From positions 1-38,159 of the IMG/VR virus record IMGVR_UViG_3300028392_000143: a stretch of DNA of 38,159 nucleotides; one strand, given 5' to 3'. The notes beneath the pieces were generated by a model. It saw nothing but the letters and a program-made list of their open reading frames with translations, did not search any database and had not been told where the DNA came from. Source of the stretch: a virus. Positions 1 through 6,598 of the stretch are shown here, piece by piece. Both the position numbers and the translations under genes were made by a program. Within the stretch, counting starts at the first letter, position 1, and every line of letters begins with the position of its first letter.

Positions 1-597
1 TGCGGCCCAGACGATCAGCGCGTCTGTGATCATCGGCGCGCTGCTGGATGCCAGGTGGTAGTGACCCGGCCTTGACCCGCTCAACACCCGCTTGATGAGC
101 GTCCTGCCATCGGCAAGCTCGACCACACAAAGGCGGTTCAGCATCTCGGCTTCTGTGGTGGCTGGATCGGGCGCAAAGACCAGCTCCCATCCATTTTCTG
201 CGGTGGGATAAAGGCTATCGCTTTCAACTTTTAGAGCAAATGCGGTTGCATTCAAATCGTTGAAACGCACAGAGAGATTCATGGAAGCCCCATTATCGCT
301 TTGATAAAACAGAACTTCCGCTCCGTTACCTACGTATCCTATGATGGTTGCGTCTGAAAGTATATCCTTTTTGGCTCCTTTTCCATCCAATCCGGCGTCA
401 TTTTCATTCAAAAGCTGCTCGATCGTCACACCCGCCAGTTCCGCGAGCTTCAGCAGATGGCGATGCTCTGGGGCCGTGCCGTTCTCCCAACGCGACACCG
501 TGCTTTGCAACGTGTCGAACAACGCGGCGAAATCACCCTGCTTAAGGCCGAGTGAGAGGCGGGTCGCCTTGATCTTCTGGGAAAGGGACTGTTTCAT
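1..597 (-). CDS. XRE-family phage repressor with S24-like domain (C-terminus cut by left edge)
   Basis: Reading from the ATG at 597 to base 1 gives 199 codons with no stop, so the gene continues past the left edge. Residues 1-62 form an XRE helix-turn-helix (QGDFAALF, then STVSRWENG). From about residue 76 an S24/LexA-like fold follows: IIGYVGNGAEV at the usual cleavage-loop position (Asn-Gly where Ala-Gly is typical), VESDSLYP with the candidate serine, and LADGRTLIKRV with the candidate lysine. The visible end, ALIVWAA, is where such proteins normally have 10-15 residues left. It is divergent to the Cro-like gene, as expected of a CI-type lysogeny repressor that keeps early promoters off and is inactivated by RecA-stimulated self-cleavage. 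Self-cleavage ability here is inferred. Confidence 0.9.
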   Translation of the reverse strand, partial: MKQSLSQKIKATRLSLGLKQGDFAALFDTLQSTVSRWENGTAPEHRHLLKLAELAGVTIEQLLNENDAGLDGKGAKKDILSDATIIGYVGNGAEVLFYQSDNGASMNLSVRFNDLNATAFALKVESDSLYPTAENGWELVFAPDPATTEAEMLNRLCVVELADGRTLIKRVLSGSRPGHYHLASSSAPMITDALIVWAA

Positions 598-650
598 GCG
601 CTCTGCATAACCCTAAACTGGCCTCAACCATATAACCCATTATCCGTTGC

Positions 651-679
651 TTGACTAAATGCGAATGTGCATTTATCAT
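651..679 (+). promoter_or_regulatory. Rightward early promoter (PR-like)
   Basis: A sigma70-type promoter is readable: -35 TTGACT (651-656), a 17-base spacer, and -10 TATCAT (674-679). Transcription should start about seven bases after the -10, that is at or next to the ATG at 687, so the first gene would have a leaderless mRNA. No Shine-Dalgarno sequence precedes that ATG. The promoter lies between divergent repressor and Cro-like genes. Confidence 0.65.
657..674. promoter_or_regulatory. Palindromic operator inside the rightward promoter
   Basis: AAATGC-GAATGT-GCATTT is a perfect inverted repeat of 6-base arms around a 6-base centre. It fills the spacer between -35 and -10, so a bound dimer would block RNA polymerase. 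The repressor or the Cro-like protein is the likely ligand. The core half-site (TGC/GCA) resembles the two operators near the right edge, but the spacing differs by one base (TGC-N6-GCA here, TGC-N5-GCA there). Confidence 0.55.
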
Positions 680-686
680 CCGGTGC

Positions 687-878
687 ATGGACACGATACT
701 CAACATCCGTAAGGCTCTCGGCGTATCTCAATCCGAGATGGGCGAGATGCTCGGCATCCACCAGTCTACGTTGTCGCGCCTCGAAACCGGCCAGACACCC
801 ACCAACAAACGAACGCTGATGGCGGCGATGTCGCTGCTGGCTGCACGGGCAACGCCTGCGCGGGATGTAGCAGCATGA
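687..878 (+). CDS. Cro-like XRE helix-turn-helix protein
   Basis: A 63-aa protein that is essentially one helix-turn-helix domain (VSQSEMGEMLGIHQSTLSRLETG, about residues 12-34). First gene of the rightward operon, divergent from the repressor, so a Cro-type regulator of early transcription is the natural reading. An upstream in-frame ATG at 651 lies inside the promoter -35 and is unlikely; the ATG at 687 coincides with the predicted transcription start. Its stop overlaps the start of the next gene by four bases, which suggests translational coupling. Confidence 0.8.
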   Translation: MDTILNIRKALGVSQSEMGEMLGIHQSTLSRLETGQTPTNKRTLMAAMSLLAARATPARDVAA

Positions 879-1339
879 TTTACCTGATTGCCGCCCGCGA
901 AGCCGGGCTGTGCAAGATCGGCTATGCCGCAAACCCAACACGACGGGTTGCCATTATTGCCACGGCCTGCCCGTTTGATCTTGAACTGATTGCGACGCGT
1001 GAGGGCGACGTTCTTCTTGAGAAGGCGTTGCACCGCGCCGCGCACAAGTACCTTGTTCGCCGGGAGTGGTTTCGGTTTGAGCCTGAGTTGATTGCCATAT
1101 TTCATAGCGCAGTTTCTCCTCTGGCAAAAACCAAACACCCCCACAGCGCGTTGATAGACCAAGCCGGATCGGCAACGGTCTGCGCTTCGTTCGCCCTTAG
1201 CCCGCAGACGCTGCACATGTGGCGGGTGCGCGGCATCCCCCAAATCAAGCGCATCGCGTTTGCCAAGATGTGCGCTGAACGCGGCGTGCCTGTTCCGGCT
1301 GACTTCTTTGAAGCCTTTGAAAACCGGACAGCAGCATGA
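875..1339 (+). CDS. GIY-YIG/T5orf172-like domain fused to a helix-turn-helix
   Basis: A 154-aa protein. Residues 1-68 resemble the T5orf172/MUG113 branch of the GIY-YIG superfamily: YLI near the N-terminus, CKIGYAANPTRR at 13-24, and E49 with H53 in LLEKALH. Residues about 100-145 look like a Cro/YdaS-type DNA-binding helix-turn-helix (SFALSPQTLHMWRVRGIP, then FAKMCAERGVPVPADFF). The N-terminal domain could be a nuclease or only a nucleic-acid-binding remnant; the C-terminal one suggests a regulator. It sits directly behind the Cro-like gene with ATGA overlaps on both sides. The fusion is unusual. Family assignment is by motif only. Confidence 0.6.
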   Translation: MIYLIAAREAGLCKIGYAANPTRRVAIIATACPFDLELIATREGDVLLEKALHRAAHKYLVRREWFRFEPELIAIFHSAVSPLAKTKHPHSALIDQAGSATVCASFALSPQTLHMWRVRGIPQIKRIAFAKMCAERGVPVPADFFEAFENRTAA

Positions 1340-1425
1340 CCATCCTCGCGATCTGGTGCGCTGTGTCGATCACGACAGGGCTGCTGCTGGGCGTCTGGCG
1401 GGCAGCTTGCAGGGGGCGGATGTGA
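1336..1425 (+). CDS. 29-aa single-span membrane peptide
   Basis: The ATG at 1336 overlaps the stop of the gene before it (ATGA) and opens a 29-codon frame. Residues 2-21 are hydrophobic and could span the membrane, followed by a basic end (WRAACRGRM). No family is recognised. The coupled start supports it being translated, but at this length chance cannot be excluded. Confidence 0.4.
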   Translation: MTILAIWCAVSITTGLLLGVWRAACRGRM

Positions 1426-1485
1426 CCGCCTGCCTTGCCTCGCCTGCCGCTGATGATCGTTCCATCCATAATGGAGACATTAATC

Positions 1486-1824
1486 GTGACCGCACCAAAT
1501 GTCCTGTCACTTATCCCTCCGCCATCCCTAGCCGATTGTGAGAACGCCATCAGCCGCGCGCTGTTGCGCCTGCGGTCAAACGGCATCCACCGCGATGAGT
1601 TGGCGCGGAAGCTGAATTGCAGCGCCTCGACCATCGACAACGCTTCGAACTGCCGGACGCAACTGCACTTCGAAAGCCTCGCGCTGATGGCCTACCATTA
1701 CCCCGAAGTTTGGCCGCTGATTGAGGGCCTGTGGTCGCTGCGGCCTATCGCGGTGCCGACCATTGAGGACCGCATTGAGCGGATCGAGCGCGAACTGGAT
1801 GCGATCCGGGGGATGGCATCATGA
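1486..1824 (+). CDS. Small phage protein with HTH-like segment
   Basis: The GTG at 1486 gives 112 aa and is chosen because GGAG lies nine bases upstream; in-frame alternatives are ATG at 1471 or 1453 and TTG at 1435. The middle (HRDELARKLNCSASTIDNA) has helix-turn-helix character, and the C-terminus is an amphipathic charged helix (EDRIERIERELDAIRG) that could be a coiled coil. The position among early regulators suggests DNA binding or a role with the replication proteins. The four-base overlap with the next gene marks it as part of the operon. Function is unknown. Confidence 0.65.
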   Translation: MTAPNVLSLIPPPSLADCENAISRALLRLRSNGIHRDELARKLNCSASTIDNASNCRTQLHFESLALMAYHYPEVWPLIEGLWSLRPIAVPTIEDRIERIERELDAIRGMAS

Positions 1825-2039
1825 GCCGCTATTTCGACCGCAGCCCGACGCGGATCATCAAGCCGGTCGAGCCGTCCGATCCAATCGGGAACACATCCCA
1901 GCAGGAATACGAGGACGACATGCGTGATGGTTCGCGTCTGCTGATCTGGGGCATCATGGCCCTGCAAGCTGAACGCGAAGGCCCTGACGCAGTGCGGCGG
2001 TTTCACATCATGCAGGAGTTTGCACATGGCAACGTCTAA
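1821..2039 (+). CDS. Hypothetical early protein, 72 aa
   Basis: Starts at an ATG overlapping the preceding stop (ATGA) and ends inside the next gene. It has a basic, proline-containing N-terminus (RSPTRIIKPVEPSD) followed by a helical C-terminal half (GSRLLIWGIMALQAEREG). No recognisable domain. Placement in a tightly packed early operon supports it as a real gene. Confidence 0.55.
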   Translation: MSRYFDRSPTRIIKPVEPSDPIGNTSQQEYEDDMRDGSRLLIWGIMALQAEREGPDAVRRFHIMQEFAHGNV

Positions 2040-2202
2040 AACAAATATTGAGCGCGGAATCGAAACGCGCGCTCGCATCGCTGAACTGGTGAGTGAAGGC
2101 TGCACGGTCAACACCGCTGGCAAACTTCTAGGCATGTCATCGAACGGCGCATGGAAGGCATGGCAGAAGCTTTGCGCCGATCTCGGGCCGCAAGCACAAT
2201 GA
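2026..2202 (+). CDS. Small helix-turn-helix protein
   Basis: A 58-aa protein starting at ATG 2026 (MATSKTN); an in-frame ATG six bases earlier is possible. About residues 13-45 form a helix-turn-helix: ARIAELVSEGCTVNTAGKLLGMSSNGAWKAW, here read as two short segments flanking the turn at GMSS. It overlaps both neighbours. It is probably a DNA-binding accessory regulator, one of several in this stretch; its target is unknown. Confidence 0.55.
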   Translation: MATSKTNIERGIETRARIAELVSEGCTVNTAGKLLGMSSNGAWKAWQKLCADLGPQAQ

Positions 2203-2333
2203 CGCCGGATGAGCGCAAGGCCGTTAGCTGGGCCGTGAAATTGCTTGATGGCTTTTTTGGTCTGACAGGCATGGAGCCGAAGCCGGAAAGCCGTCCCTAT
2301 TTCGACACGCTGCGCAAGATGGTGAAGCCATGA
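2199..2333 (+). CDS. Hypothetical early protein, 44 aa
   Basis: Begins at MTPDERKAV, where ATGA overlaps the previous stop; a longer in-frame start at 2151 would lie deep inside the previous gene and is less likely. The protein is compact with an aromatic core (KLLDGFFGLTG) and no known domain. The overlaps at both ends (ATGA) support translation. Confidence 0.45.
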   Translation: MTPDERKAVSWAVKLLDGFFGLTGMEPKPESRPYFDTLRKMVKP

Positions 2334-2599
2334 CGCGCGGCGAGGAAATGACCGCACTGTGGAGGCAGAAAGTCCCGGTTGAACAGATCGCCCGCAAGTT
2401 TGGGGTGCTACGTCCTGCCGTTTATAAGGCGTTGCGTAGAACCGGCGTTCTTCCGCCATACGAGCCAACTGGAAACGTTCGCCAGATTGTGCGGGGTTTG
2501 CAGGTGTCCAATCCAATTATCATTCCTGATCGAACGCCTTGTTTCAAATGTGGCGTTCGTGCTGATCTTGGATGCAAGCATCAGGTCAAATACGCATGA
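2330..2599 (+). CDS. Helix-turn-helix protein with C-terminal zinc-binding motif
   Basis: An 89-aa protein. Residues about 5-36 form a helix-turn-helix (VEQIARKFGVLRPAVYKALRR). Residues 70-82 hold C-x2-C-x6-C-x-H (CFKCGVRADLGCKH), enough for one zinc ion. It is followed by a second small zinc-binding gene, and both begin MTRG. A sequence-specific DNA-binding protein is likely; whether it regulates early or late transcription cannot be read from the sequence. Confidence 0.55.
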   Translation: MTRGEEMTALWRQKVPVEQIARKFGVLRPAVYKALRRTGVLPPYEPTGNVRQIVRGLQVSNPIIIPDRTPCFKCGVRADLGCKHQVKYA

Positions 2600-2823
2600 C
2601 GCGCGGATGCACCGACTGCGGGAAAGCAATTCCCGATCGCAACAAAAGCGGGCGCTGCCACCCCTGCAACGGGCGTGCCGCCACGCATTACACTCGGGCG
2701 ACTGCGCTGATCCCCGATGAGTGGAAAGCCGATTACCATCGGTGGGTGCACGGCATGAAGATGCCCGCCTCTGAAGCTCGCCGGATCATCACCGAACACG
2801 TTGCGATCAGGGGGCGCGCATGA
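2596..2823 (+). CDS. Small zinc-ribbon protein
   Basis: The start is ATG 2596, overlapping the previous stop; an in-frame ATG at 2572 is less likely. The N-terminal part carries CTDCGKAI and CHPCNG, a C-x2-C...C-x2-C zinc ribbon. The rest is helical, ending in SEARRIITEHVAIRGRA. It lies directly before the RusA gene with a four-base overlap. Many phages have small zinc proteins of unknown role here (compare the nin region of lambda); this is analogy, not homology. Confidence 0.55.
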   Translation: MTRGCTDCGKAIPDRNKSGRCHPCNGRAATHYTRATALIPDEWKADYHRWVHGMKMPASEARRIITEHVAIRGRA

Positions 2824-3221
2824 GCGAGGTCACGTTTTTTGTTCCTGGCACCCCTCGCGGGAAAGGTCGGCCCCGGTTCAGCCGCAAGTCTGGCCGCGCC
2901 TACACGCCTGCTGAGACGGCAGCTTATGAAAGCACGGTCGCATATGCCGGTCACGTTGCGATGGGCGCGCAGGAGCTTCTTGAAGGCCCTGTAGGCGTCA
3001 AGATGACGGCGGTGTTTGGCATCCCACCAAGCTGGTCACCCAAGCGCAAACGCGAGGCCCTGCACCACACCAGCAAGCCTGACGCGGACAATATCGCCAA
3101 GTGCTGCGATGCGCTCAACGGGATCGTCTGGAAGGATGACGCGCAGGTGGCCCGCATATCAATCAGCAAGGTCTACGGTGATGTACCGGGCCTGCATGTG
3201 TTTGTGGAAGCATTGATATGA
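2820..3221 (+). CDS. rusA: RusA-family Holliday junction resolvase
   Basis: A 133-aa protein with the RusA signature: KPDADN (residues 86-91), CDALNGIVWKDD (96-107), and an early basic segment (GKGRPRF). Asp88, Asp90 and Asp97 or Asp106/107 fit the metal-binding acidic residues of the family. RusA dimers cut four-way DNA junctions symmetrically and would here resolve replication or recombination intermediates before packaging. The length is close to that of E. coli RusA (about 120 aa). It overlaps the replication initiator by four bases, so the two are probably co-translated. Confidence 0.9.
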   Translation: MSEVTFFVPGTPRGKGRPRFSRKSGRAYTPAETAAYESTVAYAGHVAMGAQELLEGPVGVKMTAVFGIPPSWSPKRKREALHHTSKPDADNIAKCCDALNGIVWKDDAQVARISISKVYGDVPGLHVFVEALI

Positions 3222-3964
3222 GCGGTTGGGTTCGCCTTTGGCACGATATGCCTACCGATCCAAAGTGGCGCACAATTGCCCGCAAGAGCGGTCAGCGCGT
3301 TGGTGACGTAATGGCTGTGTTCTCGTTCATGCTGGTGTCTGCCGGGGCTAATTCCGACGAACGCGGCACGCTCTGCGGTTTTGATGTCGAGGACGTAGCA
3401 ACCGCGCTTGATCTTGATGATAGCGCCGTGGTTGCGATCATGGACGCCATGCAAGGCAAGGTTCTGGACGGTGAAAAGCTGACAGGATGGGAAAAGCGTC
3501 AACCGAAACGTGAAGATGGAACGGCAGCGGAACGCAAGTCTGCTTGGAAAGAACGCCAGAAACAACAGGTTGCGGAAACGGAACGCAACGGAACGCAAGG
3601 GAACGCTGCTGGAACGCATGGTAACGCGCCAGAAGCAGATACAGAAACAGATACAGAAAGATTAGAGACTATCGTCTCTTGTGCATCTGGCGATGCACTC
3701 AAGCCCGAACACGTTGTCGAGATCTGGAACGAGGCAGCGCCCAAGCTGGGCAAGCCAGCGGTGCGAACACTCACGCCATCTCGCCGGGAACTGCTGAAAG
3801 CCCGCATAGGCCAGTACGAACTGGACGACTTCCAAGACGTATTTGGAAAGATTGAGAGGTCCGCGTTTCTGCGGGGCGACAGTGGCTGGCACGGCTGCAC
3901 CTTCGATTGGGTGTTCAAGCGCGCCAACTTTCAGAAAATCTTGGAGGGCAATTATGACCAGTAG
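3218..3964 (+). CDS. Phage replication initiator (lambda O-like role)
   Basis: A 248-aa protein. Residues 1-95 look like the winged-helix N-terminal domain of phage initiators (GWVRLWHDMPTDPKW at the start, then helices up to GWEKRQ). Residues 100-150 are a polar, low-complexity linker rich in Glu, Asn, Gly and Thr. Residues 165-248 are a conserved-type C-terminal helical domain (VEIWNEAAPKLGKP, GWHGCTFDWVFKRANF). The linker is encoded by short direct repeats, so the gene appears to carry its own origin, as lambda O does. It would bind the origin and recruit host helicase; no phage helicase or loader is visible downstream. Assignment is by architecture and position. Confidence 0.7.
   Translation: MSGWVRLWHDMPTDPKWRTIARKSGQRVGDVMAVFSFMLVSAGANSDERGTLCGFDVEDVATALDLDDSAVVAIMDAMQGKVLDGEKLTGWEKRQPKREDGTAAERKSAWKERQKQQVAETERNGTQGNAAGTHGNAPEADTETDTERLETIVSCASGDALKPEHVVEIWNEAAPKLGKPAVRTLTPSRRELLKARIGQYELDDFQDVFGKIERSAFLRGDSGWHGCTFDWVFKRANFQKILEGNYDQ
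3580..3679. other. Candidate replication origin: iterons plus AT-rich stretch
   Basis: GGAACGCAA occurs at 3580 and 3590, with variants GGAACGCTG at 3600, GGAACGCAT at 3611 and GTAACGCGC at 3621; another exact copy is at 3529. The copies are 10-11 bases apart, one per helical turn. They are followed by a repeated ACAGATACAGAA (from about 3633 to 3660, A-rich on the + strand) and by the inverted repeat AGAGAC-TATC-GTCTCT (3664-3679). Iterons followed by an easily melted stretch inside the initiator gene match the lambda origin plan. Confidence 0.55.
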
Positions 3965-4382
3965 TAACCCGCTACGCCGCGACGGCCCCGTCATGGTCAA
4001 CACTGGCCGTGGAGCCCGCCCTGGTGAGATCGTCACGATCCTCGTGAGGGACGAAAAGGGCCGCGAGATAGCCGAACCAATCGTGTTTACTCGGACTGAT
4101 CGTGAGTACGCCCACGACCTATGCGATGCCTACAACGCTCGCCGTCCAAGCGAACATGCGCCGTTTTGGTATGTGGACCATGCCGGGAACATCAAGCCTG
4201 GTGAGCCGCCTCGCGCCCGATCTGAGGAATGGAAGCCGCGGCCCGGTGAAATTGAGGCGACTAACGCCGTGGTAGCCCGTGCCATCAACGCTGGTTTGCC
4301 GATGGAAGAATGGGCTCGCTTGGTCCGCAATGGCTCAATTACCCGCGAGGTGCAGAAGGCCATGCGTGAGCTTACCGACTGA
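3954..4382 (+). CDS. Hypothetical early protein, 142 aa
   Basis: The ATG at 3954 follows a good ribosome-binding site (GGAGG) and overlaps the end of the replication gene by eleven bases; an upstream in-frame start at 3843 lies inside that gene and is rejected. The protein has a beta-rich N-terminal part (EIVTILVRDEKGREIAEP), an aromatic middle (APFWYVDHAGNI), and a helical end (VQKAMRELTD). No family is recognised. Co-expression with the initiator makes a replication accessory role possible. Confidence 0.6.
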   Translation: MTSSNPLRRDGPVMVNTGRGARPGEIVTILVRDEKGREIAEPIVFTRTDREYAHDLCDAYNARRPSEHAPFWYVDHAGNIKPGEPPRARSEEWKPRPGEIEATNAVVARAINAGLPMEEWARLVRNGSITREVQKAMRELTD

Positions 4383-4443
4383 ACCAATCCCCGCAGCAGG
4401 CTTCCGCCTCGTATCCGGCAAGCAAGGCCCAAAGGATAAAACC

Positions 4444-4575
4444 ATGAAATACACCGTGCAATTCAGAAACGGCTACGTGGACCGCGCCAACGCCTACACA
4501 GCAGGCCAGCTTGTATGGGCACACGACGGCGGGCCTTGGGATGTGGTCGCTGTTCGCCAGGAGCAAACCACATGA
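4444..4575 (+). CDS. Hypothetical protein, 43 aa
   Basis: Starts at ATG 4444 after AAAGGATAAAACC, a plausible ribosome-binding site. The short beta-type sequence (KYTVQFRNGYVDRANAY) has no known domain. The preceding 61 bases have no gene. Confidence 0.5.
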   Translation: MKYTVQFRNGYVDRANAYTAGQLVWAHDGGPWDVVAVRQEQTT

Positions 4576-4602
4576 CATGGAAACCGATCAGCAGCGTGAT
4601 CA

Positions 4603-4845
4603 CACAAGGGAGCAGCAAGCCATGAGGGTCGAAACAAAACAGCTTCTGTGCGGGTTTCGAGCATATTCCGCACTTGTTGTGCCGCATGATTGGAACCCCA
4701 AGCCGCTCAACCTTTGTGGAACATGTGGCGGGCCGGTTAATACATGGAATGTGGGGTTCGGTCATTGGTGCCCGACCTGCAAAGCTTCGGCATGTGACAA
4801 ATCTTGCACCAAAGTATTTTGGAACGGTCCACAAGGGAGCAGCAA
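4603..4845 (+). repeat. Pair of 16-base direct repeats carrying ribosome-binding sites
   Basis: CACAAGGGAGCAGCAA occurs exactly at 4603-4618 and 4830-4845. Each copy contains AGGGAG just upstream of a start codon (ATG 4622 and ATG 4848). The unit between them is 227 bases and contains almost exactly one small gene, as if a gene cassette had been duplicated or inserted; recombination between the copies would remove it cleanly. Confidence 0.6.
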
Positions 4846-4858
4846 CGATGGCAAATGA
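4622..4858 (+). CDS. Small zinc-finger protein
   Basis: A 78-aa protein starting at ATG 4622, eight bases after AGGGAG; a longer in-frame start at 4577 exists. It carries CGTCGGP and CPTCKASACDKSC, a C-x2-C...C-x2-C zinc-ribbon pattern with extra cysteines. The segment from its ribosome-binding site to that of the next gene is bounded by an exact 16-base direct repeat. Function unknown; nucleic-acid binding is the usual role of such ribbons. Confidence 0.5.
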   Translation: MRVETKQLLCGFRAYSALVVPHDWNPKPLNLCGTCGGPVNTWNVGFGHWCPTCKASACDKSCTKVFWNGPQGSSNDGK

Positions 4859-5012
4859 ACGCGGTAGGCCTGCCAAGCAGCGCCAGCGCATCCTACAGCG
4901 CGCTCAAGACATGCGGGCGACCGAAGGCAGGGTGAATAAGTCACGCATCGCTAGGGAGCTTCACATCCCGCTGCGGACTGTGTTCCGTGTGTTGCCGAGG
5001 CTGTCGATTTAA
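4848..5012 (+). CDS. Small helix-turn-helix protein, 54 aa
   Basis: The ATG at 4848 follows AGGGAG in the second copy of the 16-base repeat. The protein is basic (RGRPAKQRQRI) with a helix-turn-helix at its C-terminus (KSRIARELHIPLRTVFRVL). As the last gene before the packaging and virion operon it is positioned where lambdoid phages keep their late regulator, but the sequence does not show a Q-type antiterminator. It may be a late-gene activator; this is an inference from position. Confidence 0.55.
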   Translation: MANERGRPAKQRQRILQRAQDMRATEGRVNKSRIARELHIPLRTVFRVLPRLSI

Positions 5013-5073
5013 TTTCGTGGGCCTATTTATGTCATAGCGACCCAGCTAAAAAAGCCGTGTAGATGGTTCGCCC

Positions 5074-5379
5074 ATGACAGCGGGCGCTCCTGAAAAACTA
5101 ACGGCGAAAAACCGCAAGGTGGGAGATGGCACCCCCGGCCCTGGTCGCAAAAAGGGCGTGCCTAATAAGATCAACGCTGATCTTAAATCAATGATCCTTG
5201 GCGCGCTGGATAAGGCCGGCGGCGTGGATTACTTGACCGCGTGCGCCTTCTCCAGCCCTGCCGCGTTTCTGGCGCTGATCGGAAAGGTGCTGCCCACGAC
5301 ATTGCAAGGCACTGGTGCGGATGGCGAGATCGAAGTGCGGATGATTACGCGCCGGATCGTGGACGCCGCTCATGGCTGA
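5074..5379 (+). CDS. Putative terminase small subunit
   Basis: A 101-aa protein directly before the large terminase, overlapping it by eight bases. The N-terminal half is basic with PGPGRKKGVPNKIN, a motif common in phage proteins in this position; the C-terminal half is helical (SMILGALDKAGG, AFLALIGKVLP). Terminase small subunits recognise packaging-start DNA and regulate the large subunit. It is short for that family and a DNA-binding helix-turn-helix is not obvious, so the call rests mainly on position. Confidence 0.55.
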   Translation: MTAGAPEKLTAKNRKVGDGTPGPGRKKGVPNKINADLKSMILGALDKAGGVDYLTACAFSSPAAFLALIGKVLPTTLQGTGADGEIEVRMITRRIVDAAHG

Positions 5380-6598
5380 GTTAGTCATCGAAACCCCGCG
5401 ATGGCTTTTGCCGATGATGAAACCATCGCGCTACAAGGGCGTATATGGTGGCCGTGGTTCGGGTAAGTCGCACGCATTTGCTGAGATGCTTCTTGAAAAG
5501 TGCATTATGGAACGCACTCACGCGGTGTGTTTGCGTGAAATTCAAAAGTCATTGGCTCAATCGGTAAAGAAGCTTTTAGAGCTTAAGATTGAGGCGATGG
5601 GCATTGGGCAATTGTTTGAGGTCCAGCTTAATCAAATCAAGTGTCCGCATGGTGGTTTGATTATTTTTCAAGGCCTTCAGAACCACACAGCCGACAGCAT
5701 CAAGTCGCTTGAAGGTTATGACATTGCATGGGTCGAGGAAGCACAGTCGCTTTCACAGCGCTCGCTTGACCTGCTCCGTCCGACGATCCGCAAGCCCGGC
5801 AGCGAACTGTGGTTCACTTGGAACCCATCGCAGGCCACTGACCCGGTGGATTCGCTGCTACGCGGAGAAGAGCCGCCACCTGACGCAATCGTCGTGCAAG
5901 CCAACTATCGCGATAACCCGTGGCTTCCCGACGTGCTGCTTTCCGAACTGGAATATGATCGCAGCCGCGACCCGGACAAGTTCGCGCACATCTGGTTAGG
6001 TGAGTATCAGCGCAACAGCGAAGCCCGCGTGTTTCGCAACTGGCGCGTGGAGGACTTTGAAACGCCCGCGGGCGTCACGTTCCGCATGGGCGCGGACTTT
6101 GGGTTCAGCATCGACCCCAGCGTTCTGGTCCGTTGTTACATTGACGGCCATAATCTCTACATCGACCATGAAGCTTGGCAGGTCGGCACCGAGATCAACA
6201 ACCTGCCCGCGCTGTTCCTGTCTGTGCCTGAAAGCGAACGCTGGCCGCTGACCGCTGACAGCGCGCGGCCAGAGACGATCAGCTACCTGCGGAACCACGG
6301 CTTCCCGAAGATACTCTCGGCGGTCAAGGGCGCGCGTTCAGTCGAAGAAGGCGTCGAGTTCCTCAAGTCGTTTGACATCATCGTGCACCCGCGCTGCCAA
6401 CATGTGATCGACGAATTGACGCTCTACAGCTTTGAGGTTGATCCGCTGACGGAGCAAGTCCTGCCCAAGCTCGCGGACAAGAACAATCACTGCATCGACG
6501 CGCTGCGGTACGCCTGCGAGGGCGCGCGCCGTGCCATAGCCACCAAGGTCGTGCGCCGTGTGCGTCCTGCCATTGCGCCGAGGAGCTGGGCGGCATGA
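5372..6598 (+). CDS. terL: Terminase large subunit
   Basis: A 408-aa packaging motor. Walker A is GGRGSGKS (26-33) and Walker B is IAWVEEA (118-124) with the catalytic glutamate pair. The C-terminal RNase H-like nuclease domain has ADFGFS (Asp242), TADSARPE (Asp296) and NNHCIDALRY (Asp376), the expected three acids. The enzyme hydrolyses ATP to pump DNA into the procapsid at the portal and cuts the concatemer. Length and motifs fit the PBSX/Terminase_3 type. With a P22-like portal and coat, headful packaging and circularly permuted ends are expected. Confidence 0.95.
   Translation: MAELVIETPRWLLPMMKPSRYKGVYGGRGSGKSHAFAEMLLEKCIMERTHAVCLREIQKSLAQSVKKLLELKIEAMGIGQLFEVQLNQIKCPHGGLIIFQGLQNHTADSIKSLEGYDIAWVEEAQSLSQRSLDLLRPTIRKPGSELWFTWNPSQATDPVDSLLRGEEPPPDAIVVQANYRDNPWLPDVLLSELEYDRSRDPDKFAHIWLGEYQRNSEARVFRNWRVEDFETPAGVTFRMGADFGFSIDPSVLVRCYIDGHNLYIDHEAWQVGTEINNLPALFLSVPESERWPLTADSARPETISYLRNHGFPKILSAVKGARSVEEGVEFLKSFDIIVHPRCQHVIDELTLYSFEVDPLTEQVLPKLADKNNHCIDALRYACEGARRAIATKVVRRVRPAIAPRSWAA

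Noticed and set aside
1698-2516. 272-aa minus-strand frame in the early region
   Set aside because: It lies opposite a chain of overlapping plus-strand genes with coupled starts and shows no recognisable motif.
4572-4625. 17-codon frame coupled by ATGA to both neighbours
   Set aside because: The overlaps are suggestive but the peptide is too short and without features; it may only serve as a translational link.
5013-5073. Late promoter or cos site before the small terminase
   Set aside because: The 61-base gap is AT-richer than its surroundings, but no clear -35/-10 pair or paired overhang motif could be identified.
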